In this document: positions 52,565-64,000 of the stretch, one piece after another
Position numbering within the stretch: position 1 is the stretch's first letter
Layout of the letters: the number at the start of each line of letters is the position of its first letter
Assembly (NCBI GenBank): GCA_018398815.1
Contig: CM031626.1
Span: 41,419,872-41,483,871, forward strand
DNA from: Conus ventricosus
Taxonomy: Eukaryota; Mollusca; Gastropoda; Neogastropoda; Conidae
DNA: 64,000 nucleotides
Reading direction: 5' to 3'
The notes under the pieces: generated by a model
Database searches by the model: none
What the model saw: only the letters and a program-made list of their open reading frames with translations
Told to the model about the DNA's origin: nothing
Made by a program: the position numbers and the translations under genes

Positions 52565-54643
52565 TGTCACGAGTTTTGTCACGAGGCCTATGACGATTGA
52601 TTCCATCTAGGGTGGTGGAATTATTCATTTATTATTGTCGTCGTGTTGTCGCATATCGTCCCTTAAATGTGGCTTGTGGTGTGGTTGCACCTTTGGTCTG
52701 GATAGCTCAGGTAGGTTACATTCTCTCTCCTCTCTCTCAAATTCACTGCCCTTCAAAACATCCGGCAGTTCCACGGGTGGCTGGTACTTTTTCTTGTAAC
52801 TGGCTGTCTCTATCGCCTCTCCCTGTCCTTTTTACCTGTCGCACGGCATCAATCCTCTAGACTGAGGTATGCTCCTGTGACGTGGCGTGGCATGTCGGCT
52901 GCCTCGTTTAGGGGAAGTTTTTCTCTTCACTCGAGCGGAAGATGTCACTGGAGCGCATGCTCCGGTCCTGGTTCTTCACCTATCGTCGAAGGTACAGTCG
53001 GACTTTCACTTCCTACGAGTCGCCTGTAGGAGGGAGACACACTTCCTCTTTTTCCGCATCCTGCGCGCTGTCCTCTCGAACTGGACAGAGGCAGAGAGAG
53101 TCGTTTGACCCGCCTCCTTCTTGGTCACCACGGGTAGCGGTAAGCAACAGTTTCGTGTTCGTTAGTTGTTGTCGTTTTTTTGTTGATTAGCCGCTAATTC
53201 CTTCTCTTTGCGCAATTTCTTTTGGTTTTTCAAAATTAATAAAAGAATATGTTTTAGACCGACTTTTTCTGGTCATTCACATCTTTAACCTGCCATTCTA
53301 ATTATATCCAAAATTCTACCTCTTTTTAGTGGCATCTGGTGATTGCGTAGTCGTGGGATGGAGAGAACCTGTGATTCAGGGTTGCTACTTGCTTTGTCTC
53401 GCTCGTCCGCCCCTTCTCATTCCCGGACTCTTATTCTTCCGGCCACTGTCTGATTTGGTGAGCAATGAACGATTTTATTTCGCGTGCGTGCGTACGCAAT
53501 GATTAGTTGTTTAGATGCGTGGGGGGGAATTTGTGTTAATTCGAAATGTTGCCAAACATGTGGGGATAATTGTTGCTTGACTTATTATTATATGCAAAAT
53601 ATGAGGCATAAGTATAGCATGGTTAGCTTTATTAGTTAAATTCCTAAAAAGGAAAATGTTAAACGTGAGATGAGAGAAGGATGAAGATTAAATCGTATGT
53701 TTATAGCTTGTTAATTTAATGCAGTCTCTTAACCTGCTCGATGAGAAACTTTAACGAATATTCCTGATTTCGTTGGTTTTGCTGTGTCATCACGGTCTGT
53801 GTTGAGCTGGTGTTGTTGGTGTATTTAGTAGAACCTCCCCTCGCCCATCATGCGAGTGGCTGTTAAGGTTTAACAGCATGTGTCAGACAGTACGACTGGG
53901 GGGGGCGGGGTTCCAGTACCCGTCTTTCTACTTTCCTCCCAGTTACCTTTCCCTCCTCCCGAGACATCACCGGACACGCACTGGTTGTAACAGCGCACAG
54001 GTTGGACCACGCGCACTGTTTGTAACGCACACTGGTTGGGACCCGCGCCCTTGGTTGTTAACGCGCACTGTTGGGGGCCCACCACTGGGTGACGCACGCA
54101 CTGGTTTGAGGCCACTTACTGGTGGAATCGCCCGTGCCTTCGAGACGTCCTGATCCCCGTCAAGGAACCACCAGCCAACATCGCCCCTTTCCCCTAGACG
54201 CGCACACCACCGTCTGTTATATTTGTGCGTGTCAGGGTGTCGGCCTTGACTCAACCTCTTCAAAACCGAACGGGTTTGGACAACCCCAGAGCGACAGGGT
54301 GTTCCCAGAAGACTTTGAGAGGCAGGTTGTGAGGGCCACAACAAGACAGGAAAAGTGATGGTTTCTGGAAAAATTAATATATGATTGTGATTGCGTATGA
54401 TTGTATATGAAATGCATGGTGGAGATTGTGCATGTTGTGTGTGTTGGAAAGCTTATTGTGATAGTCATAGCGCGAGCGTTGAAAATCTTTATTTGTGATT
54501 GCGTGTGTTGATGTGAATAAATGGGGTGTTTTAATCGAAATATTTGTAGTGGTCACTTGCGAGTCGTGTGATGTCATACACACCCTACACGTCCCATCTA
54601 AACCGAACCTGTCAGGGCAGGCCTCCAGGGGTTCGTCTTGACA
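52565..54643 (+). repeat. 3' LTR (2.08 kb)
   Basis: Begins TGTCACGAGTTTTG and ends CGTCTTGACA. It differs from the 5' LTR mainly by one-base gains and losses. Confidence 0.85.
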
Positions 54644-54649
54644 AAACGT
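54644..54649. repeat. Target site duplication of LTR element, right (AAACGT)
   Basis: Copy of 44766-44771 immediately after the 3' LTR. Confidence 0.7.
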
Positions 54650-55055
54650 CCTGGCATAAAACGAAGGAAGACAGACAGAATGTATGAGACAAGCGAACCA
54701 TGCCATATCTAGGATACACTCAGACCATTCAACAGTTTCACTTCAGTGCATTCCAGCTCCTCACTGTGTGCGGTCACCTCGCCCCTATACGGACACGACC
54801 ACACATTCTAAGCCATCAGACTGGCATGCAGGGTATTACAGCTGTAACCCTCCATATGCCAATTAGGTACAAATGAACAGATTTAGGCGTGGATTCTCAG
54901 CAACGCCACTTGGCTTTCGCATGCTTTTTTTTACTCTATGGCTTTCTGATGCTTCATTTTAACCGCATGACAGGGATTGGATATCCAGCTTTCATTTTGC
55001 TGCAACAAATGCAGTTTAGAGTACCATGCATGTGTGCATTATAATACAAGCATGC
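54650..55055. other. Unannotated flank
   Basis: About 400 bp without a recognised feature. Confidence 0.4.
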
Positions 55056-55617
55056 GCGCGCGTGTGTGTGCGTGCGTGTGTGTGTGTGTGTGTGTAGATG
55101 GTGTGTTGTGGTGTGTGTTTGTGTGTGTGTGTGTGTGAGTGTGAGTGTGTGTGTGTTTTGTGTGTGGATTGCTGTGTGCGTGTGTGTGGGTTTTGTCTGT
55201 GTGTGCATATGTTGATGTGTGGTGGTTGTGTGTGTTGTGTTTGTGTGTGTGTGTGGTGTGAGTTTGTGTGTGTGTGTGAGTGTGTGTGTTTTGTGTGTGT
55301 GTGTGTGTGTTTGTGTGATTTGGGGGGGTGTGTTAGTGTGTGAGTGCGAGCGTGCGTGCATGTATGTAAGCGCGCGCTCGTGTGCATGTATGTGTGTTGT
55401 GTGTGTGTTGCGTGAGTGTGTGTGTGTGTGTGTGAGTTGTGTGTTGTGGTGTTGGTGTGTGTGTTGTGTGTGTGTGTTGTGTGTTGTTTTGTGTCTGTGT
55501 GTGTCTGTGTGTGCATATGTTGTGTGTGTGTGTTGTGTGTGTGTGTGTGGTGTGTGTGTGTGTGTGTGTGTGTGTGTTGAGAGTGTGTGTGTTTGTGTGT
55601 TGTGTGTGTGTGTGTGT

Positions 55618-55652
<35 letters not shown>

Positions 55653-55783
55653 CGTGCATTGTATGTAAGCGCGCGCTCGTGTGCAGTATTGTGTTGTGTG
55701 TGTGTGTGTGTGTGTGTTGTGTGTGTTGTGTGTGTGGTGTGTGTGGTGTGTGGTTGTGTGTGTGTGAGTTTGTGTGTGTGTGA
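55056..55783. repeat. Long GT array
   Basis: GT microsatellite of over 700 bp with internal duplication: the block AAGCGCGCGCTCGTGTGCA recurs at 55368 and 55668. Confidence 0.95.
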
Positions 55784-56280
55784 GATCTCATAGAAGAAGA
55801 AGGAAAGGGTCTGTGTGTTCAAGAAACCAAACACATGAACCCTGTCCCTGGTCACAGTCCATCATGTCTTCCTTGCATGCTGGATCTCACCGAAGTCTTC
55901 ATCACGTCCTGTCTAACACGCCATGAAAATCACACACCACACTGTAAGGCACACGAACTCCCGATATGTCACAAGAAAGTAGGGCTGTTCAGTCCCTCAT
56001 ACATATGCAAGTCCGCCTATTCCCTGTTTCATGTTTTCAATTCCCTGCACTGACCTATTTTCACATCACAGGCCATAGTTGTGTGTCAGTGCTGCATGGG
56101 GCAATTTCCACATGAACACTTGACGTGATCCATGTTGCTCGTGACAGAAGGTTGACAGATGTTTCAATGTGCTGATGTGCTGAAAGGAAGGGAGCTCACA
56201 CACAAACCACACTACCTTACATAACACTACTTTTGTGAGAAGCTTTTTGATCAAGCACCCATGACAAACATAAGTCAAAG
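55784..56280. other. Unannotated stretch
   Basis: About 500 bp with short open frames only; no gene supported. Confidence 0.4.
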
Positions 56281-56567
<287 letters not shown>

Positions 56568-56879
56568 AAGTCTCCAGAGTGTTTTGAATGGCGTGTGTGG
56601 AGGCAACCTTGAAGATTGCTAAACATTCATATATGATTCTGAATGCAGTGTCACATACTATTTTGTATTCTCACGTGAATTGTTATGATATTGTTTGACT
56701 TCTGCGACATACCTATTGTGGATTCTGACCATTTGCCCCTGACTTCATCTGGTGTATCCCCAAAGCAGCATTCATCTGATATCTGTATGCAAAAGAGGAT
56801 TTTGTTATACACAAACTTCCGTGGGACGACAAGGATGCTGATAAATACCCAGTATTTTGTGTAGTGGGGAAATACGTAC

Positions 56880-58045
56880 CGAAATTGATCTTGCGATTGA
56901 TTTAATTGATGTTAACGAGAACGGCGCTCTTGCAGCTTTTTATGATCGTATAAGAGTAAGTGCTAAATCCATGAAGACGCTACATCATAGATAACAATGA
57001 CAATTCAGGCAAATGGTTTGATTTAGAATGCAAACTTTGTAAAAGAAATACCAAAAGATTGTTGCAGATATTTTGTCGTTCTCTAAAATTTTTAAAGAAA
57101 AAAGAATCAATTACCGAAAAAAGAAATGAATATGTTATTACCAGACGTGAGTATAAAAACTTATTAAAGCGGAAGAAGCAATTCAACAAAGCTTTATTAG
57201 AAAAACTTGTATTGACAGTGAGAAACCAAAAGGAATTCTGAAATGTTGTTCATAATGCATCTTTCAAAAGAAAACAGCCTAGAAATGAAATATCAATTGA
57301 CTCTTGTTTCAACATTGTAAAGCTTTGCTGGAAATGGCTGCTGCCAATATAGTAAATTAGGACTCAGTTGAAGACTCGGAAGGCTACATGAATCGTCCAA
57401 TCTCTAAAGAAGAAATACTGCTTGCTTTAAGAAAAAAAGTGAAGCAGCTGGTCCCAATGACATTATTGGCAAGCTCTTTTAGAATTCGAATGATCATGTT
57501 ATACATTTTTTCTTGAAATTATTTAATAAACTATTTGATGATGGTTTATCCTTGACAACTGGTCTGAATCTGTTATTCAGCCTATACTCTAAAAAGGTGA
57601 TATCAATAACCCAACAATTATGGGGAATTTCTTTGAGTGATTTGGTATGGTGGTATATAACCGATTGCGAGAATGGTGGAAGGAAGCAATGTCACAAGTG
57701 AATATCAAGCTGGATTTTAAAAAGGATATTCAACAGTCGACCACATGTTTCTTCACAAGCTCTCATAGAGAAACAGTTCTGTTACAATCGAACATTGTAT
57801 GTTGCATTCATACATTTCGAAAAAGCTTTCGATATGATAAATCGAAATCTTCTCTGGCCAGTTCTCTTAAAAATGGTATTAAAGTTGTTATTTAAATGTA
57901 TTGAAAGCATGTACTATAATGTTAAAGCGAGAGTTCGATGTGGTTCTATGTTAACTGATTACATTGCCTGCACATCAGGATTAAGACAAGGAGATGCCTG
58001 CAGCCTGTTCTGTTCTCTCTTTTTATTAACTAACATGAATAAAAA
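56880..58045 (+). mobile_element. LINE reverse transcriptase fragment, plus strand
   Basis: A decayed non-LTR retrotransposon piece. A basic linker (57059-57241, EYKNLLKRKKQFNKALLEK) is followed by ISKEEILLALRKK (57400), a GLSLTTGLNLLFSLY palm entry (57545), and the clearest part at 57795-58061: YVAFIHFEKAFDMINRNLLW (motif A, Asp at DMINR) and SGLRQGDACSLFCSLFL (motif B). It stops before motif C at AATAAAAAAAATC, then a short TCTTGAGT repeat. The clade is not certain. Several frameshifts and stops. Confidence 0.75.
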
Positions 58046-58123
58046 AAATCTTGAGTCTTGAGTCTCTCCAAAGTCCAAGCCACTTATTCACAAAAGTATA
58101 AATCACCATATTCTTTTTTGCAC

Positions 58124-58124
<1 letters not shown>

Positions 58125-58197
<73 letters not shown>
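58125..58197. repeat. GA microsatellite ending in G run
   Basis: GA run followed by GGGGGGGG. Confidence 0.9.
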
Positions 58198-58680
58198 CAT
58201 GTTATAATTATTTTCTTTTCAAGAGCACATCGTCTCACAGCGTTTCTTTCCAAGATGTACACAGGGAACCAAGAGTAGGGGTTCTAAGGCCATGTTGTTT
58301 CTCAGATGTTGCTGAAACCCAAGAAGATTACAAAGAAAGAAAGAAAGAAAGACCATTTCTCAAAACAGTAAGCAGATTCGTTCATTGCTGGTTATTTCAG
58401 TTATCATATAAGGTTCATTCCTCATTTTGCTTCCATATCTGCTCGACATCCCCGATTCCTTTCAACAGAAATGTGTCCAGACAATCAAACAATACTCCTC
58501 GAACTTCAAGGTAAAGAAGAGAGAGCAGCAGCAGCAGCATTATTGAGCGACAAATGAAAAGAAATTAAGGAACAGTATAAAAAAGAATGAAAGAAAGAAA
58601 GAAGGAGAAAAAGAAAAGTAAAATATAGGTAAAAAATTCGGAAGAAGAACATATGAATCTTATTCGTGGAGAATCTGAAT

Positions 58681-58695
58681 AGTGTGTGTGTGTGT

Positions 58696-58790
<95 letters not shown>

Positions 58791-58808
58791 GCTTGCTTGC
58801 TTGCTTGC

Positions 58809-58896
<88 letters not shown>
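58681..58896. repeat. Compound GT / TTGC / GA microsatellite
   Basis: GT array (58681-58789), then four to five TTGC units, then a GA array (58811-58896). Confidence 0.95.
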
Positions 58897-58899
<3 letters not shown>

Positions 58900-59073
58900 G
58901 GAGATACGTCTCAGGGCAGAGCAGCCTATATCATTCAAACCATCTAACAGTTCTTCTTTGCTTTTATAACAGTTTAAACTTAGTGAAGGCGTCACAAATA
59001 AGGCATGTCAGCATTAACATAATAAATCATAGAAGATAGGCACCAAAGCCAAGAAGAAAAGATAGCTGGTTAC

Positions 59074-59303
59074 ATGATATTGGGAGATGTCTCTGCCCTG
59101 TGGAACTCAAGTGCCGGCATACCAAGCCAGAGTGTACAATCCAAGTTATATTTCATCACTTCTCTGAAGGCCTCCACCTCGTGTGGAGTTTCCAAACTGA
59201 CCAGAGAAGCTCCACGTCTTTTGCACTGTGCCACAGCATCCTCTTGGGAGATCTGATCATGTCCTGCATCGTAGAAGATGTAGCATCTGCCCCCAGCTTC
59301 TAT
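59074..59303 (-). CDS. C-type lectin domain exon (partial gene)
   Basis: On the minus strand, TTTCTTTTGGCAG ends at 59304 as a good 3' splice site and the exon runs to AATATCAT before GTAACC (donor at 59073), 230 bp. It encodes GGRCYIFYDAGHDQ, then AVAQCKRRGASLVSLETPHE and a TLWLGM segment. This is the first half of a C-type lectin-like fold: two Cys, the CxxxGA-LVS helix region and the WLG core (W-I-G-type) motif. Calcium- and sugar-binding residues would be in the next exon, which was not found. Probably a secreted or membrane lectin of host immunity; isolated exon or pseudogene fragment cannot be excluded. Confidence 0.65.
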
Positions 59304-60071
59304 CTGCCAAAGAAAAGACAAAGTGGCAGAAAGGGAAAAACAGAACAGAAAAGGGGAAGGACGCGTTCATGTATGTGCCTTTAACATCGTGACTTGGACG
59401 TAGGTGTGAGTGCGTGAGTGAAGCAGGGATCTAAAGGTTTCCAGAACTGACCCACTTCTCCACCCTGAACTCTTCCACATCTTTATCTTCCTAACCCCTC
59501 TTCCACATCGCTCTTCCACGCCTCCCTGTGTTCCTCCCCTCTGCATCTTCCATCTCTTACACATTCCTTGAAATCAGATTTTTACTGACAAGTGTGGTCA
59601 AAATATTTCTTACACTGTCCCTCCTTTCTCGCTAAATCTAAAGCAACGAAGAGAGACGCGTACAAAGACAGACACACCTCAGTACACAATAATACATGTC
59701 CCATTTCAGATATCCGTCTGTGGTAACCACAAGCTGCGACCTTCCATCTATAACCTGCCATTTCTGTAGAAAAAAGAAAGAGGCAGTTGCGAAAGAAGAT
59801 TTCCGAGAGAACAGTACCTGCTATTCAGGTGTTTGACTATGTGAGAGACCTTTAAAAACGCCACCGCACTTGTGTGGAGAAAAGCCGAGAAGGTCAGTAA
59901 CAGAGCTAGTCCATAACAACCCTGTCCTTTTCCCACCCTGCAACCGACATTGTTTATCTTGCCCACATTGCAAAAATCTACCAAATGGCGACATCAGAGA
60001 CACAGCGTCAGGAACTAGGTCTCCAGTTCACTGAGTATATTGATGTGCATCCACGTCCCAACAACACAATG

Positions 60072-61090
60072 CCAATACCATTCACACACCCTTCTCTCAA
60101 CCCAACACGCATCCCTTTACATCCAGATCGAACCCCTATTGCACCTCCCAACACAATACACATGCCAAGCCCCAACCCAACACACATCCCTTTACATCCA
60201 GATCCAACCCCTATTGCACCTCCCAACACAATACACATGCCAAGCCCCAACCCAACACGCATCCCTTTGCATCCAGATCCAACCCCTGTCACATCCCCCA
60301 ACACAATACACATGCCAAGCCCCAACCCAACACACATCCCCTTGCATCCAGATCCAACCCCTGTCACACCTCCCAACACAATACACATGCCAAGCCCCAA
60401 TCCATCAGACATCCCTTTACATCCAGATCCAACCCCTGTCACATCCCCCAACACAATACACATGCCAAGCCCCAACCCAACACACATCCCTTTACATCCA
60501 GATCCAACCCCTGTCACATCCCCCAACACAATACACATGCCAAGCCCCAATCCATCAGACATCCCTTTACATCCAGATCCAACCCCTGTCACATCCCCCA
60601 ACACAATACACATGCCAAGCCCCAATCCATCAGACATCCCTTTACATCCAGATCCAACCCCTTTCACGCCTCCCAACACAATACACATGCCAAGCCCCAA
60701 TCCATCAGACATCCCTTTACATCCAGATCCAACCCCTGTCACATCCCCCAACACAATACACATGCCAAGCCCCAATCCATCAGACATCCCTTTACATCCA
60801 GATCCAACCCCTATTGCACCTCCCAACACAATACACATGCCAAGCCCCAATCCATCAGACATCCCTTTGCATCCAGATCCAACCCCTATTGCACCTCCCA
60901 ACACAATACACATGCCAAGCCCCAATCCATCAGACATCCCTTTACATCCAGATCCAACCCCTTTCACACCTCCCAACACAATACACATGCCAAGCCCCAA
61001 TCCATCAGACATCCCTTTGCATCCTGGATCGAACCCCTATTGCACCTCCCAACACAATACACGTGCCAAGCCCCAATCCATCAGACATCC
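60072..61090. repeat. 75-bp minisatellite, about 13 units
   Basis: A unit that includes CCCAACACAATACACATGCC, a Pro/Asn codon-rich middle and CATCCAGATCCAACCCC is repeated with a 75-bp period. Two sub-types alternate: one with CCAACCCAACACACATCCC, the other with CCAATCCATCAGACATCCC. Because 75 is divisible by three, three different reading frames stay open throughout. The plus frame from 59985 would encode a 371-aa Pro-rich protein with a 25-residue repeat (NTIHMPSPNPSDIPLHPDPT). Coding status cannot be decided from the sequence. Confidence 0.9.
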
Positions 61091-61307
61091 CACGCTGTAA
61101 ATCACAGATCTTCTACTGCTAGCAGTGCAGAACATCAGCCATTTTACAGTTGGTGAACACAATGGCTGCGTATTTCCGGACAGAATTTTCTTTACATTTA
61201 TATATCATTTTCTATTGAAAACATCAAAACTATGTCACGGGCTTTGTGACTGCCACTGACAACGTTTGCCATGAAACAAGTTGAAAAAATCAAGTGTCTT
61301 AAAAAAA

Positions 61308-61324
61308 AGCACACACACACACAC

Positions 61325-61395
<71 letters not shown>
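61308..61395. repeat. CA microsatellite
   Basis: Uninterrupted CA run apart from one ACAAC near 61325. Confidence 0.95.
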
Positions 61396-61397
<2 letters not shown>

Positions 61398-61699
61398 AAA
61401 AAGTCAGACCCAACATTAACTAACGAAAAACAGCATTAATCTTGCGCATCAGAAACTTATAGTGTTGAATTGAAAAATATGTCCGTTGTAACATTATATG
61501 CATAGTTTTAGTGCTTTATGTAGTTGTACTCGTTTGTTAAATCATAACATGATCCTAAGCGCTTGATTATCCTTTGTCATGATATGCTTCTGTATTTTTA
61601 TTCATGGCTGTCATTTTATCTCATGTCCTTCACTGGTACCATATAGTGAAGAAATAAAGTCACCCTCACCATGGTCCTTTACTTTGCCGTAGTGGTGGG

Positions 61700-64000
61700 G
61701 CTTGTGTGCTTTTACGATCCCGAGAGCTATGCCAGATAGGTACGGTGCAACCATACTGGACAGGTCAAGGGGAGAAGCCAGACGAAATTTGGACCACTCT
61801 CCTGGAGGATAATAGGTTTGCGCAGGGGTTAACTGCCCGGCCTGTAAAAAAAAAGCCAGTTACAGAAACGTCCACGATAAACTTGTCTACTTTGCATGTC
61901 CTGGGAGAGGAAGACAATCTAGCCAGATCGCGTATGAAGCGTCGCAGTGAAAGCCGAAAGGAAGCTGCTTCCCCGAGGACTCTTCTGTCACCCAAGACAA
62001 CTACCCGGATCAGCACATGGAACGTTCGGACCATGTACGAGGCTGGGAAAACCGAAACGGGTTGCGCAGAGTCAGCAGTAAAACCCTTGCTGTGTTAGGC
62101 TTGTGTGAGCCCAGATGGCCCCAATCAGATTGATGCGGCTTGGCACTGGGAGACCTTGATCTACTCGGGCATGAAGAAGAGAGAGCTCCACACACCCAGG
62201 GGGTCGGCTTATGCCTCCAGACGGGCTGCGGCAGCACTGAGGGAGGGGACCGCTGTGTCACCCCCGCATCATCACCGCAAGATTCTACACCACAGTGGGG
62301 AAAACATCATTGTGCAATGCTACGCACCCACCAATGATGCAGAAAAGCAGTTGAAAAAAGACTTTTACGAGAAACTACAATCCACCATCCACCAGAAGAA
62401 AAGGAGACTACTGATCTTGATGGGTGACATCAATGCCAAGATCGGAAATGACAACATTTGATGGGGAAACAAAGCAGGGGAAAGGAAAGGGCCCTTTGGA
62501 GACATGAATGAAAACGAGAGCTGTTCTGTGATTTCTGTGTCTTCAATGGATTGACAATTGGCGGTAGCTTGTTCCCTCACAAGAACAATCCACAAACAAC
62601 CTGGTTTTCACCGGCCAGCCACACAGAAAACCAGATTGACCACATTAAAATTTTGATCAGCAACAGCTTTAGAGGTCACTACTGGAGTCAGAGCAATGAG
62701 AGGGCAGTTTGTTGGATCGGACCATCACCTTGTTGCGGGAAGTTCAAGTTCAAGCTGAAGAGACATTCCAGAAGACCAACAAGCCAGGAACAGATTCAAC
62801 GGGACATGCTAAAAGACCTGCAACAAAAGACAATTTCAATGTGAAACTTCTAACAGATTTGACACATTAGTACCCTTTGTCGATGAAGAACCCTCAGTAA
62901 ACAGCTCTGGGAACAATAAAAGGCAGTGCTTAGTGAAACATGTGAGAAGATTCGGGGAAAAGACAAGAGTCCACAAGCCCGGAAATGTCAGCAAGGACAC
63001 TGAGAAAGGAAAGAGAGAAAAGATGGAAAGCAACAGTCCAATATCACAAGACCAGAGGAATAAGGCAGAGGCGCAAAACTGCACACGGAAGCACACAAAG
63101 AAGTGAGGAGAAGCATAAGACAGGACAAGAGAAACTATGTGGAGAACCTGGCAGAAGGGGGAGAAAAAGCAGCCGACAGAAGAACATGAAGGAGCTGTAC
63201 GACATAACTCGGAAGTTTGGCAGGGAGTCGACGAGTGACAGGGGCACCTGTGAAGGACAAGGACGGGAACACGCTCACCAACCCAGATGCCCAGTTGCAC
63301 CGCTGGAAAGAACACTTCCAGGAGCTCCTCAACCGGCCAGCACCACCAGATCCACCAGACATACCACCCTCCGAGACACCACTAGACATCACCCCAAAAC
63401 CCCCCTACCAAGGAGAGATCCGGAAGGCCCATCCGACACCTCAAGAACAACAAAGCACCGGGCCCCGACAATATCCCACCAAAGCAATAAAGACTGACAG
63501 CGAAGCAACCATCAATATGCTTCAGAACTCTTCAAGAATTTGGGAGACCGAAGAACTACCCCGAGACTGGAAGCACGGATACCTTATTAAGCTCCCAAAG
63601 AAAGGAAACCTAAAGGAGTGCAAGAACGGGAGAGGCATTACACCGCTCACCCACCCCGGGGAAGGGTCTTCAACAGAATCATCCTCGAGCGGCTGAAGGA
63701 CAACATCGAAAGATCGAGAAAATAACAGCTGGATTCCGCAGTGAAAGATCATGCACAAGACCAGATAGCTGTTCTCCGTATCATCATCGAGCAGCCCACT
63801 GGAATGGAAACTCGCCCTGTATGTCACCTTCGTCGACTTCGAGAAGGCCTTTGATAGCATGGGCAACCAACCCTCTGGAAGCTTCTTTTCCCACCATGGC
63901 GTACCAGAGAAGTTCATAAACCTCATCCGAGCACAATGAACCTAAACATGCCAAGTGGTACACGGTGGATCCCTGACGGAACCCTTTGACATCTTGAGCG
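61700..64000 (+). mobile_element. RTE-clade LINE, runs off the right edge
   Basis: An apurinic-like endonuclease begins TTTRISTWNVRTMYEAGKTE (61995-62055). Then HEEERAPHTQGVGL, IVQCYAPTNDAEKQ (62310), LILMGDINAKIGNDN (62410), NPQTTWFSPASHTENQIDHI (62590-62645). The linker contains HRWKEHFQELLNRPAPPDPP (63295-63350), a KLPKKGNLKECKNGRGI box (63590-63640), ILERLKDN, AVLRIIIEQ and FVDFEKAFDS-like motif A at 63830-63860. Motif wording and the endonuclease are those of RTE elements. Frameshifts and an internal stop at 62459 make it inactive as written. The 5' boundary is approximate and the 3' half lies outside the window. Confidence 0.85.

Larger units (their letters stand above)
44772..54643 (+). 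mobile_element. Ty3/Gypsy retrotransposon, Gmr1-like gene order
   Basis: A 9.9-kb element with two 2.1-kb LTRs, tRNA-Pro-like primer site, polypurine tract and a 6-bp target duplication. Internal domains on the plus strand run gag (with a SCAN-like segment and CCHC knuckle), aspartic protease, integrase, reverse transcriptase, RNase H. Integrase before reverse transcriptase is the Copia order, but the RT and integrase motifs are Gypsy-like. This is the known hallmark of the Gmr1 group, whose capsid also gave rise to the vertebrate SCAN domain. All frames are broken by indels. Confidence 0.85.

Noticed and set aside
59800..59930. Remnant of C2H2 zinc fingers (a CGEKP-like stretch)
   Set aside because: No C-x2-C...H-x3-H spacing could be found in any frame.
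60072..61090. CRISPR array
   Set aside because: Units are contiguous without unique spacers, and the sequence is animal.

Overview
The window looks like nuclear DNA of a lophotrochozoan animal, most likely a gastropod mollusc. It carries two copies of a receptor that combines LDL-receptor class A modules, leucine-rich repeats and a seven-helix GPCR domain, the architecture of the snail receptor GRL101. It also has a C-type lectin exon, long CA/GT and CT/GA microsatellites and several families of animal transposable elements. There are no operons or ribosome binding sites. A 100-base N gap (24242-24341) divides the window into two contigs, so adjacency across it is not proven.

The main content is two related Polinton/Maverick (adintovirus-like) DNA elements in the same orientation: copy A (7157-22601, 15.4 kb) and copy B (25824-41351, 15.5 kb). 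Each is bounded by an imperfect terminal inverted repeat whose outer 88-89 bp is itself a palindrome, and each is flanked by a 5-bp direct repeat (TGTGA for A, AGAGT for B). The shared core, left to right, is: a single-pass membrane protein (-), a 173-aa protein (-), then divergently a 76-aa membrane protein, a coiled-coil/membrane protein, a retroviral-type integrase and a small charged protein (all +). Convergent to these lies a minus-strand block of protein-primed type B DNA polymerase, a membrane protein and a double-jelly-roll-like major capsid protein. Next come a coiled-coil protein and a Pro-rich membrane peptide (+), a conserved unknown protein (-), and finally a penton-like minor capsid candidate, an unknown protein and the packaging ATPase (+). 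Integrase plus polymerase explain integration and replication; capsid proteins plus ATPase imply a virion. No adenain-like protease was recognised. The left 2-3 kb differs between the copies and holds different accessory genes, followed by a shared array of AAGTTCTTAATTAAG-type repeats. Almost every core gene starts directly after an A-rich TAAAA tract. Both copies carry frameshifts; A is much worse.

Layout: 1-2634 is a broken receptor copy cut off by a putative long LTR (2635-4936), followed by an L1/Tx1-like LINE fragment (4999-6125), microsatellites and element A. After the gap come large CA arrays, element B, and the second receptor copy (41664-43740). Element B sits in DNA homologous to positions 1-800, so the first receptor locus is a natural empty site for it. 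Positions 44772-54643 are a complete but frame-broken Ty3/Gypsy retrotransposon with 2.1-kb LTRs, a 6-bp target duplication and the unusual order gag-protease-integrase-RT-RNase H (Gmr1-like). The right end holds GT/GA arrays, a LINE fragment (56880-58045), a C-type lectin exon (59074-59303), a 75-bp minisatellite (60072-61090) and an RTE-clade LINE running off the edge (61700-64000).

Many frameshifts are single-base, often homopolymer, indels inside repeated sequence. Uncorrected long-read error is a serious alternative to real decay, and broken genes should be read with that in mind.
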